A stretch of DNA of 64,000 nucleotides from Panopea generosa (taxonomy: Eukaryota; Mollusca; Bivalvia; Adapedonta; Hiatellidae): the NCBI GenBank assembly GCA_029582155.1, contig CM055899.1, positions 54,951,853 through 55,015,852 of the forward strand, given 5' to 3'. This document shows, piece after piece, positions 23,745-34,953 of the stretch. The notes beneath the pieces are model-generated. The model was given only the letters and a program-made list of their open reading frames with translations, ran no database searches and was not told the DNA's origin. The translations under genes were made by a program, and so were the position numbers. How positions within the stretch are numbered: the first letter of the stretch is position 1; each line of letters starts with the position of its first letter.

Positions 23745-24720
23745 AGTTTCATCACAACAGCTTCGCCAACTATGATACAACTACCATTACTACTGATTGT
23801 ACCATCACCCCCGATCACACTGTCACCACCTACCATACCATCACTACTGATGTACCATCACCACCAACAATACTGTCACCACCTACCCTGCTATTATCAC
23901 TGGCATCATCACATGCCATACTGTCACTACCCATGAAAATGCCACCACCTACCCTACCATTACCATCTACAGTTCCATCATCATTCACAATAGCATCACC
24001 AACTATTATACAACCACCACTTACACTACCATTACCATTGACTGTAAATTCATCACCTATCACACTGGCACCACCTACCCTACTGTCACAATTTACTATA
24101 CTTTCATCATCAACCCTATTGTCACCCCAACCCCTCCTTCATTACATATTCACAGTACAATCACCAACCACAATACCGTCACATCTACCTACCTTTCTAT
24201 CAAAACTTATCATGACCTCATTACATGCTACCTGTCATACCATCAAGCCCTACCTTACCATTATTGCAAACTAACCCTTCTCATCCACAGTACCATCCCT
24301 TACAACAGTGTAATAGACTGCCTATTAAGTAATAACCATCAACAAAAGTATCACAACTAACCATACTCCACCACTTACAGTACCATTGCCTACTGCTTTC
24401 ACTTAAAATACCAACACCAACAATGTTCTCAATACCTGCGATACCTTTATAACCAACCCAACCTACTGTACCATCACCACTCATTATGTGATTACTTACT
24501 TGCTACCAAACTGCCACCATTTACCCTACCATCCCTACTTACCAAGCAATTGTCACTCAGAATATTACCACATATCATACTGCCACCATCCACATCTACA
24601 GTACCATCACCATTAATAATGTGATTACCACCACTTGTATTATCTTCACCCACAATGTTATTACTGCCTACCCAGTCTTTCCCACCATCTATCATACCTA
24701 CATTCAGTCTTAGCAGCATT
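23745..24720 (-). repeat. 18-bp degenerate minisatellite encoding a Gly/Asp/Val hexapeptide pattern
   Basis: The + strand is an ACC/ATC-rich tandem array ('accatcaccacc', 'actgtcaccacctacc'). On the minus strand it reads as repeated six-residue units such as TVNGNG, SVSGGC, IVNDDG, TVDGNG, RVGGGI, i.e. an 18-bp period with Val and Gly in fixed places. Long frames on both strands here are consequences of that period. The minus-strand frame at its upstream edge (24,492-24,870: FERKLNHGDDFYVSTFRKSD, then KRTKTSRPSLKKML) is basic and non-repetitive and runs into the hexapeptide array, so the array may once have been part of a protein. No family recognised. Confidence 0.6.
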
Positions 24721-24984
24721 TTTTTCAAACTTGGTCTACTTGTTTTTGTTCTCTTGATTTTATCAGAACTGTTTTTATACCCTTTTGAATCTGATTTTCT
24801 AAATGTGGATACATAAAAATCATCGCCATGGTTTAGTTTTCTTTCAAATGAAGTGAGTTTATATTCAGGTCAGAGCTATATATATATATCTGAAACCTAG
24901 TCATTAGGTTCTAAAATATCATAATTTACATAAAGTTTTCTAACAAAGATACTGGTACATTATCACTAGATTCTGAGTCTTTGA

Positions 24985-25233
24985 TCACATGCTTAGTTCA
25001 GGCTCAATGGATACAATGGTGTCCAGAGTTTCTTGTGCTATTTCCAGATAACAAAGTGGTGTCATGTCCATTATATCATATTTGTTCATATGTGTGGTAC
25101 CCATGTGTGATTCCAAGGTGTCAATAATGATGACAATAACAGGACCACTAGAGCTCATGCATGGCATTAGAAGCATTAGTACATTAAATATTTGATAGAA
25201 TTTACTGAAACTCTGCAGTTCTGCATGTGTCAA
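24985..25233 (-). other. Small unassigned frame inside the TIR element
   Basis: An 82-codon minus-strand frame (ELQSFSKFYQIF, YDIMDMTPLCYLEIAQETLD, ending SIEPELSM). The composition is plausible for a protein and it lies upstream of the basic frame ending in the hexapeptide array, on the same strand. There is no recognised family, no clear splice link and no proof of coding; it could be a remnant of the element's own gene. Confidence 0.2.
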
Positions 25234-26099
25234 GGTTTAAGATTCATTCTTCATACATTTGTTGATGTATGTTAATTTGTTGTTTTGTACACGGAGAGTG
25301 ACTTTGGTATCTTTTTTTTAGTGTCATTTAACCTTTGTATGCCATGAAAGCTCAACTTATCCAATCATACTCACTGATTTTCTAAAGAAACTTACACTCA
25401 TTGTTCCACTTTCAAGCATAACTTTTAAACATGTGACAGTGTGCTAGTCAATAATCCTATATCATCAGAACACAACATCCAAAGGTATGATCTCCAGGAG
25501 TCAAAGACCTGATAACAACTATCTAGTTTCATAATTGCTACAATGCAAATCATTTTCAGGGAATTTAATGCATCATCCATGTACTGAAATGGAATATCAA
25601 ATATACTTCCTATACCATAATTTAATAAATCTGAAATAGGTGACCAAAAACTTTAGTTTGAATATTACTTTAAAACAGTTCATGTGTATCATTTAAAATA
25701 GTCATCTTATTGTGAAAATATATTTCTTTGTTTTTGTTTAAAACTAAAAAAAAAAGGTTCTTCACAGTTTTTTAGAATGTACCTTTATTACTTACCATTT
25801 GGAACTTGTCAAACTATTTGAGATTGGCAGGTACCAGAATGATAATTGGATATAAGTTTCAGAATCAATATAAAACTTCATGACCAAAATTGAAGATTTT
25901 GGAATTGATTAGCTCTTTAACCAATAGTAACAGTGTGTTTAATATTAATCAGTCTCTTATAATAGTCTTTAAAAGGGATAGCCCTGTCTGTGATACATTA
26001 TTTTGGACTATTACTCTGAATTGATAATTCAGATACATCGAGATACAAATTACATTTTTGCTATTAAAAACCTACCTGTGTAAAAAATATCAGTGTGTT

Positions 26100-26322
26100 A
26101 GGATTTATGAAAAAGACAACTGAATGACAGCTGCAATATGACATACAAAATTCAATCTCTGCAAGTCACTGATCACTTCCCAACATAATCAAAGGTGTCA
26201 CAGTCCCAAAAGATCAAAATTCTTGGACAATCATCACAGAGATTATGGCTGGACAGCGATCTAAACTTCCAACCCCTGGATTGACAGTAATATGCATTAA
26301 CTACAGAGCCAACATAAGAGAA
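26100..26322 (-). mobile_element. tRNA-derived SINE, diverged copy
   Basis: Read on the minus strand from ~26,320: TTGGCTCTGTAGTTAATGC (A-box region), ACTGTCAATCCAGGGGTTGG, a decayed B box (GGAAGTTTAGATCGC), then GTCCAGCCATAATCTCTGTGATGATTG. Further on comes GAAGTGATCAGTGACTTGCAG. The order and wording match the copies at 3,700-3,960 and 49,759-50,020, with heavy divergence in the tail. It is nested in the TIR element. Confidence 0.6.
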
Positions 26323-27503
26323 ATAATTCAATTGATATTCAATGAAGACATAATGCCTTGTTGAAAGAGGGTCTAAACGAAGCTTTGAAAATTTCACAAA
26401 ATTATTCAAAGTGGTTACAAAATTGTGACAGACATGAAATTATAAACATTGTATTTTCCCCATTTCAGTACGTTTAAATGATTTGTTTTTTCAACATTGA
26501 AGTTAAGTATTTGGAATTTGCGCAAAACATCCTTGAATGATAGATGTAGCTAAAAAATTTGCAATGGTTTGCATGGTAATGTGAGATGGTTTATACAGGT
26601 TGGACACTGTATTGTCATAGCATTAACAAATGGGTGAGCAAACATGCAGACAAATGACAATTTCATAGTAAAAAATATTAAGCTGGAGATTAAATGAAGG
26701 GGAAACATGGAAATTAAGTGTATATAAATTGGTATCATTTTTTTCCTTTTCCTGAATTTAGACTGATTTAAGCCCTTAAACAAAGGTTTGATAGACAATA
26801 TTTCATATTCTGGCCAGATTCTTATCAAGTTATTCATAACCTTTAAGGTTTCAGTCTTCTCTTGCAGAAGAATCCTATATAAAACTATACAGTTATTTGT
26901 TTCCCAAGTCAATGAACCAACAGTCATATTTATAAAATAAGATCAGGTTTAAATTTACTGTAATTAGCCCCTAAAACCCATGTATCTGTTCTGGTAGACA
27001 GTGTGAATGAAACCAATACAGATCTCTTTCATTTGGTGCAATTGGGATTTAGGCAAATTTTACCAAATGATTATAACTTTATATTTTCACAAATGATTTT
27101 GCAAGAATGCATTTTCATGAAATTGTTAGGCTCCAGTTTGGGAAACAGTGAGTTTCAATGAAAAATATAAACAAAAGCTATGAAATTTCACATAATCAAT
27201 GAACATTATATCTAAACTTCTAAAAAAAACTCCCAAATTATGTACAAATATTTAGAAAAAAAGACAATGACATCACAAAATGAAATTATGATGTTATCTG
27301 AGTTCAAATAAGAATAGTTCTGTTCTTCAAATATAGCATTTTTAAATGTAGTTGATGTGTAAAATTATTCTTATTTGAGTTAAAATAGTTTTGCATTAAA
27401 TCAAATTACTTCTAAAGTTTAAAAAAAGATTACAGGACAATTCTAACTCAAGTTAGAATAGTCTTGCACTGAGAAAATTACTTCTAAAATTTGAAAAAAA
27501 ATT

Positions 27504-27539
27504 GCAAGACTATTCTAACTTAAGTTAGAATAGTCTTGC
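27504..27539. repeat. 36-bp perfect palindrome, right
   Basis: Sequence-identical to the palindrome at 22,999-23,034. A near copy with two changes lies just upstream (~27,433-27,468), and a more diverged palindrome at ~27,361-27,395. Together with the terminal repeat they form an array of TIR-derived sites at this end. Confidence 0.98.
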
Positions 27540-27723
27540 GCTCAGAAAATTATCATTCCAAGATAGAATATTTTTTAATTATTTTAATAACTTAAAAAAT
27601 ATTTTGAATATAACTATAATATTTTTACAGGTTGTGTATTTAAAGAATTGAAACCAAAAAATATAAAAAAAACATTTTCTGAAAAAATGAAGTTAGAATA
27701 GTCTTGGGCCGAGCCCTCGATAC

Positions 27724-28130
27724 ACTCCTTGTGCAAACACTCTATAGATGTATATAGGGAACACATCTGTCAAATTCAGGACATCGTCAGCCTGTTCTCA
27801 GACAGGGGGAGGGTGGTCGTAATGGGGGACTTCAATTCGCATTTACAGGCATGGAATTTTTGAAACCGAATGATAGCAGAGGTAAACAACTGAGTAGGTT
27901 TATTCAGGATAATCACCTAACGGCTATTGACACATTGTCACTATGTACTGGGGCTAAATCAACATACGTGTCATATGATTGAAAATACCAGTCTCTAATA
28001 GACCATATATTATTTTCAATGGAATGGACTGATCTAGTTAATAGCTGAAAAAATACTTGATGACGATTGCCTTAATGTTTCTTCACACCGCCCTATTGTA
28101 GTGACATTTTAACTTTAATATCATACAATA
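27724..28130 (+). pseudogene. LINE-A ORF2, 3' half of endonuclease
   Basis: Resumes the frame broken at 22,750: TPCANTLYRCIYREHICQI, then GRVVVMGDFNSHLQAW with the catalytic 'GDFN' of APE-type endonucleases, then a stop and frameshifts. LSRFIQDNHLTAIDTLSLCT-like and 'LIDHILF'-like pieces (the conserved 'S-x-I-D-H/Y' block, here SLIDHI) follow around 27,985-28,010. Several stops show decay after or before nesting. Confidence 0.75.
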
Positions 28131-28131
28131 T

Positions 28132-30625
28132 GAAAAACGTAAATCTCCATTTAGTCGCATTAAATGGCACAACGCTAAGCAAGAGAACATACTTTGCTAC
28201 GAAAAAGAGTTAACTGACATCATGAGTCAAAGCTTATTATCATTGTCGTACTCAGGTCCCGTTAGATACATAGATAATTTATATAATCTAATTGTTGTCA
28301 GCGTTAAACATGCATCTGATACACATCTTCCTCAGTCTAGATTAAGACCATACCTAAAGCCATACTGGGAAAAATCATTGAAAGATTTGCATGTTATTAT
28401 GCGCACAAAACGGCATATATGGTTAGCTGAAGGTAGGACGCGGGGTAATACTTTTCAGTCGTATTGTAATTACAAAGACGCAAAACGTGCGTTTCGAAAT
28501 TATCATCGGATTGCTGCTGAAAAATATATATGTAAGATGCACGAGGAAGTTGACCGTGCTGCATGTGTAAATAGTGTTCTCTTTTGGAAACTATTTAATG
28601 CAAAACGTAAAAACCGTAGGTCTCGAGCTGGTAGTGAAATAAAATTTGGCGATCGAGTGTTACGCGACGCCAATGAAATCACACAGGCGTGGGGCAATTA
28701 TTTTTCAGATCTGTACAGCGACACTGAACATATTAATTATGATGAAGTTTTCTTTAATGACATAACATCGACGGTAAATAACCTAAAAAAAATCAAACAA
28801 AAAATGTATTACTAAAGATCAGATAATTCTTTCAGAACTTAATTATTGTATAAAGGGACTTAAGTCCGCAAAAATATATGGACTCGATGGGGTCTACAAT
28901 GAACATATTATTCATGGTGGAGATTTTTTAAAATATATATTGTTAAATTTATTTAATACTATGTTTAGTCAGTTTTATGTTCCTACTGAATTAAAGAAGG
29001 TTATGTTATTACAATGTATAAAGGTGGGAATAAACGCAAAAACGATCCTAAAGGTTATAGAGCAATAACTCTATCGTCTTCTATTTTAAAGCTATATGAA
29101 AGTATTCTGTTAAAAAAACTAAAACTAAAATTCAGCCTAACAAACCCCATACATGAGTTACAAGCAGGCTTCCAAGAAAACATGAGTTGTGTTTTGACAC
29201 TTTTTGGTGAAAGAATGTTCCGTTTATTGTGAAGAAAACTCTAGTAAATTATTTGCATGTTTTCTTGATGCAAGACAGGCATTCGACTGAGTATGGCACG
29301 ATGGACTGTTTTACAAACTGCACCAAATGGACATTACAAAGCAACTTTGGTTCTCTGTAGTGGAAATGCACACAGATATGTACAGCTGTGTCATGCATAA
29401 TAGCTTTAACTCTAGCTGGTTTCCTATTTTACAGGGAACCAGGCAGGGAGGGGTGAGATCACCTTTTCTCTATCTGTGCTTCATAGATGACTTGATCAAA
29501 CGTCTGGCAACTATGAGAACGGGTTTCTCTATTGGAGAAAAATGCTTTTGCACACCTACAGTAGCAGACGACATGTTGTTACTTTCGTTATCTGCTAACG
29601 GTCTCCAAGCTATGATTAGTACTTGTCACTCGTATTCTTGCCAGTGGTGTTATCAATACAATCCTCAAAAATGTGCTGTTATGGTATTCAGGAAAAGAAA
29701 GGTTGCTAACAGAGTATGGACAATGGGAAATGAAAGATTATCAGAAGTTGACAGTTATACACATTTGGGGGTTTATAACTACGCGATCGTCAAATCTGCA
29801 GATATAGTGAAAGAATTTAGCAATTAAATTAGAAAAACGTTTTCTGGGCTTGTTGATTACGGCTTCCATGACAATGGTTTGCGTCCAATTACTTGTAAAA
29901 CGATATACAATGCTGTAGTTATCCCTAAAGCGTTGTACAGAAGTGAATGCTTGTATAACTTGTCCAATAATGAAGTCATGTATTTAGAAAGGGCACATAG
30001 ACTATGCTTTAAACGCATCCAAGGTATGAACATAAGAACGCGTACTGATATTGCTTTGAGCATACTAAAGTGTCATCCAATTGAAGCTGAAATTGACCGC
30101 AGAAAACTTAACTTACTTGGTCAACTGTGTCGACTTACTAGAGATTGCGCTGTCAAACACATGTTCTTATTAAGGTTAAGTTCTTATAATTTAGGTTTAA
30201 TTGATAGGGGATTCTTTCCTGATATTATCAATATATTAAACAAATATAATCTGAAATTTTATCTTGATGAATATCATGTAAATAGTACTTTTCCATCTAA
30301 GTTAGAATGGAAGAAAGTGACGAGAAATATAATTTGTCAACAGGTTACCAATGATTGGCAGATACGCATAGCATCAGCAGAATTTGACTGTTTCAGATCT
30401 GTACATTGCGAATTTCAAGTGGGCGAAATTTGGCAGTATGCCTTTAAATATCCGAAGCATTTAATATTTTGTAAAACTATTGTAAAACTCATTGCCAATT
30501 TGACACGTATTAATGAAATCTGTATAAAATGCAAAACATTTTTTGGTAATGTTTGCCTGACAGATCATTTTCTAATAGATTGTGTCGAAATGCATACGTC
30601 ACGTCAGGTGTTGATGAAAAAATGA
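28132..30625 (+). pseudogene. LINE-A ORF2, linker, reverse transcriptase and C-terminal region
   Basis: The linker 28,222-28,815 (LRPYLKPYWEKSLKDLH, RAFRNYHRIAAEKY, NYFSDLYSD) precedes RT block 'GLKSAKIYGLDGVYNEHI' (28,856 on). GYRAITLSSSILKLYESILL follows at 29,056. FLDARQAFD (29,263) holds the first catalytic Asp, then PILQGTRQGGVRSPFLY (29,428) and PTVADDMLLLS (29,555), the 'F/Y-x-D-D' box with Val for Phe. LGVYNYAI marks the thumb. The C-terminal ~250 codons (29,879-30,625) include LERAHRLCFKRIQGM, RTRTDIALSILKC and CIKCKTFFGNVCLTDHFLIDC, a Cys/His-containing end. Stops, e.g. in AFD*VWH, and at least four frame changes inactivate it. Confidence 0.85.
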
Positions 30626-31190
30626 GACTTACATTTGGTCACGATGCAGTCACGTGTATCGCCAATATGGACAGAAATTCAGTGGTAAATGTGGTCTTGG
30701 GTATTAAAAGCCCGACACTTGTAACTGTGTTAAACTCTAGATATGATGACTTTGTTGGGCTTATATTATTCCATACCCACTGGGCATGGGCAAAATATGT
30801 GTCTCAATAAACATCAGTTACTCTAGTAGTTTACCAAGTCATGCATTAATAGTTGCTCTTTTCTTTCGTTGCATGATTCTTATGTTTCGTTTCGGTAAGA
30901 GTTATCTGTGGCGAATTTGCAATTTGAATAATACATACTTATGGTTATCTCATATAACATACGTTTCCGTATGCATGCTTGTTAATGCATGCAAGTGTGT
31001 AAATGGACATAATAACTTACAGTTGTATACATGTTATGTTCTTGTATATATGTTAATATTGCCCATATGTGATTTCTTTCCTGAACACTTTTCATGTTGT
31101 AATCTTCTTATTGGAGGAAATAAAGATATTATTTTTATTATTATTATTATTGATTATGATTGTTTTGTTTGTGGTGCAAATATATTACTT

Positions 31191-31549
31191 TAGTTAACTT
31201 TATTTTTTTGTACGTGCTAGTAATTTCTATCATAGTAAGTGCATTTTTCTGAAGTGTTATAGGCTGGCAATTAACATAAAGTATTGACACTTGGTTAATC
31301 GGATTTAATCATATGAACCTAATAATGCTATCAGTTTTTTATTTAAATAAATGTTTTATAGATGCATCTTTGCCAGACATTTTCCTTATAATTATCAATT
31401 ATTCTTAAGATTAGTATCCCGTATTCGTCAAATTAATTCAATCTCCATATGATTGGCATCCTCGCACTGTAGTTTAAAACTAAAGACAGCTTAGGGAGGG
31501 TCGATATGTATAGGTTAAAGCAGGTTATAATCATCGCTTCTAACAGTCA
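31191..31549. other. Gene-free stretch between two LINE remnants
   Basis: AT-rich sequence between the (ATT)n tail of LINE-A and the CR1-type fragment. It is absent from the paralogous locus near 56,990, so it belongs to inserted DNA, perhaps the 3' UTR of one of the LINEs. Nothing else recognised. Confidence 0.4.
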
Positions 31550-31712
31550 CATACTTAAATTCGTCGAGGGATGGGGCGTTAACAATAATATATCTAAGCT
31601 GATTCCACAAGCGAATACCAAACGAGGTGAATGATTGTTCTGCTGTATGAGTCCTTTTATCTGAACTTGCGTCCTCCTGTTGCTACACGGGTCTTTTCAT
31701 TATAGTTGAAAA
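31550..31712 (-). pseudogene. CR1/jockey-type LINE, extreme C-terminus
   Basis: Minus strand: KTRVATGGRKFR, frameshift, RTHTAEQSFTSFGIRLWNQL, then VNAPSLDEFK. The pattern 'T-R-x...-R-T...-x-S-F-x-x-x-G/I-I-R/K-L-W-N-x-L-P...SLxxFK' is the usual last 50 residues of CR1/jockey-like reverse transcriptase proteins. Only this tail is present, so it is a 5'-truncated insertion. It abuts the resumption of the repeat unit at 31,713. Confidence 0.65.
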
Positions 31713-33450
31713 CCAGATTCCAGCTGCCAATACTGTAATTATCGAGCTAGTTTAAATGTCAAAGTGGGCTGAATGGTGGCTTGTTCAATTTAACCCTTTA
31801 AATACAGATTCACTTGTTTTTTTACGGAGTGCAGTAATTTCAATAACAAGGCAAATGGAATGTGTTATTTTAGGCATCAAACGTTCATTTATTTACTCTC
31901 AGTAATAGCTGTCAACGTTTTCAAAATTATGATGGTTAACTTAATGCGATATGTATCCTGGGTGAGGCAGTTTAGGAGATGTTTATCTTGCCCGGTTAAG
32001 ATTACTATTTTTGAGTATTTTTTTTATTTGAAATCATGATTTCCATTAACAAATAATATATTTTTTTGAGTATTTTTTTTATTATATATATTTTTTTTTT
32101 TCATTTTTCGATTTACATGTAAAGAACTTATGTGATTACATGTATCATATCGGAAAACGTGTACATTTAAATGTGATTTTCTCTTCAGGGAGGGCTGTTG
32201 CTAATGTTGGTATCAATTGTAGTCCGACCTATTTGCACTATATATCAATATAATTGTATTGTTTTAATTCATGTTTTTATATATAATATATAAAATAAAA
32301 TATTAATAAAATCGTTTCATGCAAAATGAACTTTAGTCATCACCCACAAGTGCACGAATAATCACAATGAGAGTAGAATACTACAGACATCTTGATCTTA
32401 ATATATCCATTAAACTATACTATCATACAAATATAAACGTTTAAAAAAAAAATTTACAACGTGAAATTATTTATTACAAAATAGAATAAACACTAAATTA
32501 CCTCCATACTGTGTCTCTTTACATCATTGATATGTCTTTCATTTGGCCTCTGTTTGAATATGGAGATAGTCTCTTTAATAAATGAATTCAACATGAAACA
32601 AATAAAAATATAATTTACAAGATAAAATCAAGACAAGCTGCTAGGATTGTATGTATAATGGACAATTGATAAAGGATATTGTCAAACCCATTGGGAAACA
32701 CTTGGGAATCGGAGTCGTATATATACACTCGTTTAATTTTAACAATCTTGTTTAAAATGTCTCAGGTCATTTAGACGGGAACGGACAGACATTTATAATA
32801 AAAAACCTATTGGTCATATTTTCTGTCGTAATAAATATGTAGAGGCAAGATAAGTGTTTTCAAATTTCCGTGAGACTAAGGAAACAGGGGCCTATTTCAT
32901 TAACGTTCGTAAGTTTACGAACTTCTTAGTGTAAAATTTGGAATTATGAAAAATGTCGGGAAATTCATTAAGTCCGTCTTAAGTCTTGTGTGTTAGCCTT
33001 ATCAAAAGTATTCTTTCTTAAATTTGCAAAATAACTGCGCAAATGGAACGTTCTAGATGTCACAATTTGTTCGTACGAAATTCTTAAGACTTGAGAAAGT
33101 TAGTGAAACGTGCTCCAGTACTAAAATTTCCATTCTCTTTTAAAATAGAATTTTGACGAAAATAATTGAATCACATGTATGATTTTGTTTTTATTTTTTT
33201 ATTTCTCATTATACATATATGTTAATAGCAACACATAACACAATAATAAGGATCAGTGGCATGATTAGATGTTCATTTTTATATTAACAAATGCCTTCGT
33301 ACTATGTTTATATATTCTAAAATTATGTATTAAAGCCTTTCACAATAATGACATACGACATTTTAAATAATATAGAATATGAAAATAAACACACTATTTG
33401 ATTGTTACATATACAACTTATCAGTTCACTTAAGTTTAATTAAATGTTGT
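31713..33450. repeat. Repeat-unit segment, paralogue of ~56,997-58,010 and 62,370-62,480
   Basis: About 1 kb aligns with the right cluster: 'agctgccaatactgta' (31,712 / 56,998), 'gtcaaagtgggct' (31,759 / 57,033), 'atcaaacgttcatt' (31,877 / 57,150), 'gggagggctgttg' (32,189 / 57,470) and 'tgctaggattgtatgtataat.gacaattga' (32,638 / 57,909). The stretch ~32,840-32,887 plus 33,116-33,175 then matches 62,370-62,470, with a MITE between. This permits exact delimitation of the DNA inserted between 19,860 and 31,712. No coding sequence seen. Confidence 0.8.
32888..33115. mobile_element. Harbinger-type MITE, 228 bp
   Basis: Imperfect terminal inverted repeats: left GGGCCTATTTCATTAACG, right (inverted) GAGCACGTTTCACTAACT. 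Inside are mirrored 'cttaagtcttg' and 'cttaagacttg' motifs. CAG flanks both ends (32,885-32,887; 33,116-33,118), and the paralogue at ~62,405 has the single-copy empty site 'gaaaacagtatcttaaatt'. A 3-bp CAG duplication equals that of the large Harbinger at 9,238. The element has no coding capacity; it presumably moves with Harbinger transposase. Confidence 0.7.
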
Positions 33451-33602
33451 CACAATGTGTAATATTAATGTCTGTATGTATAACATAAGAAATAAGTTTG
33501 TTGATGTAAAGAGTAAAGAAGGGATAGAGTATAAAGAACGTTTAAGTGTTAAAGATGAAACGTACTTGACACTCCAAATCTACAATCAGCATGATGCTGT
33601 CC

Positions 33603-33998
33603 TTAAATCAGTTGTAATTTGTCCAATGTGCCCTTATGTTGTCCAGTTTTATCTATTGCGATTGCTATCATGGTTCTTTCTTTCTTTTTAATATGTTTTA
33701 AATATTTTATGAAATTTATAAACATTGGAGTAGATTTTGCGTACTTGTTTTTGTAAATGAAATATTTAGCATTAGTCAACATAGTATTTATCAAATTTGA
33801 ATAAGTACTCGATTCAGTATATCCAAAAGATATAATCATGTAAATTAACTTTATTGTTAATTGTTTGGTATTGAGATATACTTCAATATTTGTCCAAAAG
33901 GCTCTACAATATTGACATTCCAAAAATAGATGTCTATTAGTTTCTACATTATTGACACAGAAATCACATAAACTTGTATTACATAATATATGTTGCAT
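33603..33998 (-). pseudogene. LINE-B ORF2 C-terminal zinc knuckle region
   Basis: Reads CDFCVNNVETNRHLFLECQY then FWTNIEVYL and a helical tail (NAKYFIYKNKYAKSTPMFIN, FIKYLKHIKKKERT). C-x2-C...E-T-x2-H-L-F-x2-C...FW is the CCHC-like end of L1/Tx1 ORF2. It is the better preserved counterpart of the fragment at 7,627-7,985. Confidence 0.75.
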
Positions 33999-34165
33999 TT
34001 ATATAGGAATTCGTTATTAGGTATAATTCACATTATATATTTGTATTGAAAGGCGTTTATCTTTGTATCTATTAAAGATATAAAAGGTACGCAGTGTACA
34101 CTTTTCCAATTAATGTTCGTTTTTTCTAATTCTCATTTAGTATGTGGTTTTATTACAGAGTAATT

Positions 34166-34953
34166 TTAAGTATTTTTTAATTTTTTAATGTATAAAAAAT
34201 TACTTGGACTCTTGAGCTTACGCATTTGTTGCAGTAAATTTATTTTTGTATTATTTTCAGCTATGTTACCCGCGTTTAATTTCTGTTTCCATCCGTTTGG
34301 TATGCTTTTAATTGAAGTATAATATTTTGAACAATCTGAATTATTGAGTAAGTACCTAGCTTTTATAAACTGAAAAATATAGAACGTCTTTTGCCTTTTA
34401 TCTAGTAGTTGATTAATGTATTTGACACCTTTTGCATACCATTCTTCATAAAATAAGGTTTGGTTATTGTTTTTAATTTTCGAATTGTTCAATAATATCT
34501 GGTTATGTAATACTTCTGGATTGTCTTTAAAATTTATACTTGACCATGATTGCAATATTTCTAATAAAAACTTTGAAAATGAATTTGTTTGCTTATTAAT
34601 GTAATCATTTTCATTTGAATAACATTCAAATATTTATTATCCCCTTACTTTATCTAATTTGTTAATCCCCATCATTTTCATCATTTAATATTCTTTTTAC
34701 CCATCCAGCTTTTATTGCTTTTTATAAACATTTTTAAATTGAGCATTTTAAGACCCTCATTCTCGTAATCCTGTATTATTGTTTTTTCTGCTAATCTTAT
34801 CAGGTTTCTGTCCCACAAAAAATCGTATATACATTTGTTGATTATATTAATTAATTCTGACTTTGTATCTTTTAAAACTGTAAATTTCTGTAATGCAAAT
34901 GTTTTGATATCAGTAATTTTGCCAGTTATTGATAATTTGTGCCTCTTCCACAT
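34166..34953 (-). pseudogene. LINE-B ORF2 post-RT region
   Basis: 34,953-34,681 reads MWKRHKLSITGKITDIKTFA then INKCIYDFLWDRNLIRLAEK and ENEGLKMLNLKMFIKSNKSW. This is the 'W-x-x-R-x-L-S-x-x-G-K-I-x-x-I-K-T...I-x-x-F-L-W-x-x-k...G-G-L-x-L-x-n/D...A-L-K' stretch following the RT in L1/Tx1 proteins. 34,555-34,166 continues with a helical region (LFYEEWYAKGVKYINQLL). A frame break separates the two. Confidence 0.75.

Larger units (their letters stand above)
22751..27719. mobile_element. TIR DNA transposon of unassigned superfamily, nested in LINE-A
   Basis: Left end CGAGGGCTCGGCGCAAGACT, right end the inverted CGAGGGCTCGGCCCAAGACT, both continuing ATTCTAACT: about 29 bp of TIR with one mismatch. 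A 4-bp ATAC flanks both sides (22,747-22,750; 27,720-27,723), and removing the element restores the LINE frame. The inner part of the TIR (AAGACTATTCTAACTT) recurs as palindromes near both ends (22,947-23,105 and 27,300-27,540). The interior holds an 18-bp minisatellite, a SINE and two small unassigned minus-strand frames. I see no transposase, so it is probably non-autonomous. A 4-bp duplication fits Academ or Ginger among others; I cannot choose. Confidence 0.85.
20186..31190 (+). mobile_element. LINE-A: full-length-like non-LTR retrotransposon, broken
   Basis: A two-ORF LINE on the + strand: a coiled-coil plus RRM-like ORF1 (20,495-22,296), then an APE-type endonuclease, linker, reverse transcriptase and C-terminal region (22,391-30,625, interrupted by a nested element at 22,751-27,719). 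It ends near an (ATT)n tract at ~31,130-31,151, a typical LINE simple-repeat tail. A run of 17 G at 20,186 may mark the 5' end; the true start could be as far left as ~19,860, where the paralogous sequence at 56,990 diverges. Unnested length is close to 6 kb. Domain order and motif spacing fit the jockey/CR1/I group; I cannot name the clade. Multiple frameshifts and stops make it inactive. Confidence 0.8.

Noticed and set aside
23672..24274. 200-codon Ser/Thr/Pro-rich + strand frame
   Set aside because: It is the translation of the 18-bp ACC-rich minisatellite; low complexity only.
27504..27539. Palindrome as a transcription terminator
   Set aside because: Eukaryotic DNA, AT-rich 36-bp perfect palindrome identical to the transposon's TIR motif; a transposase site is the simpler reading.
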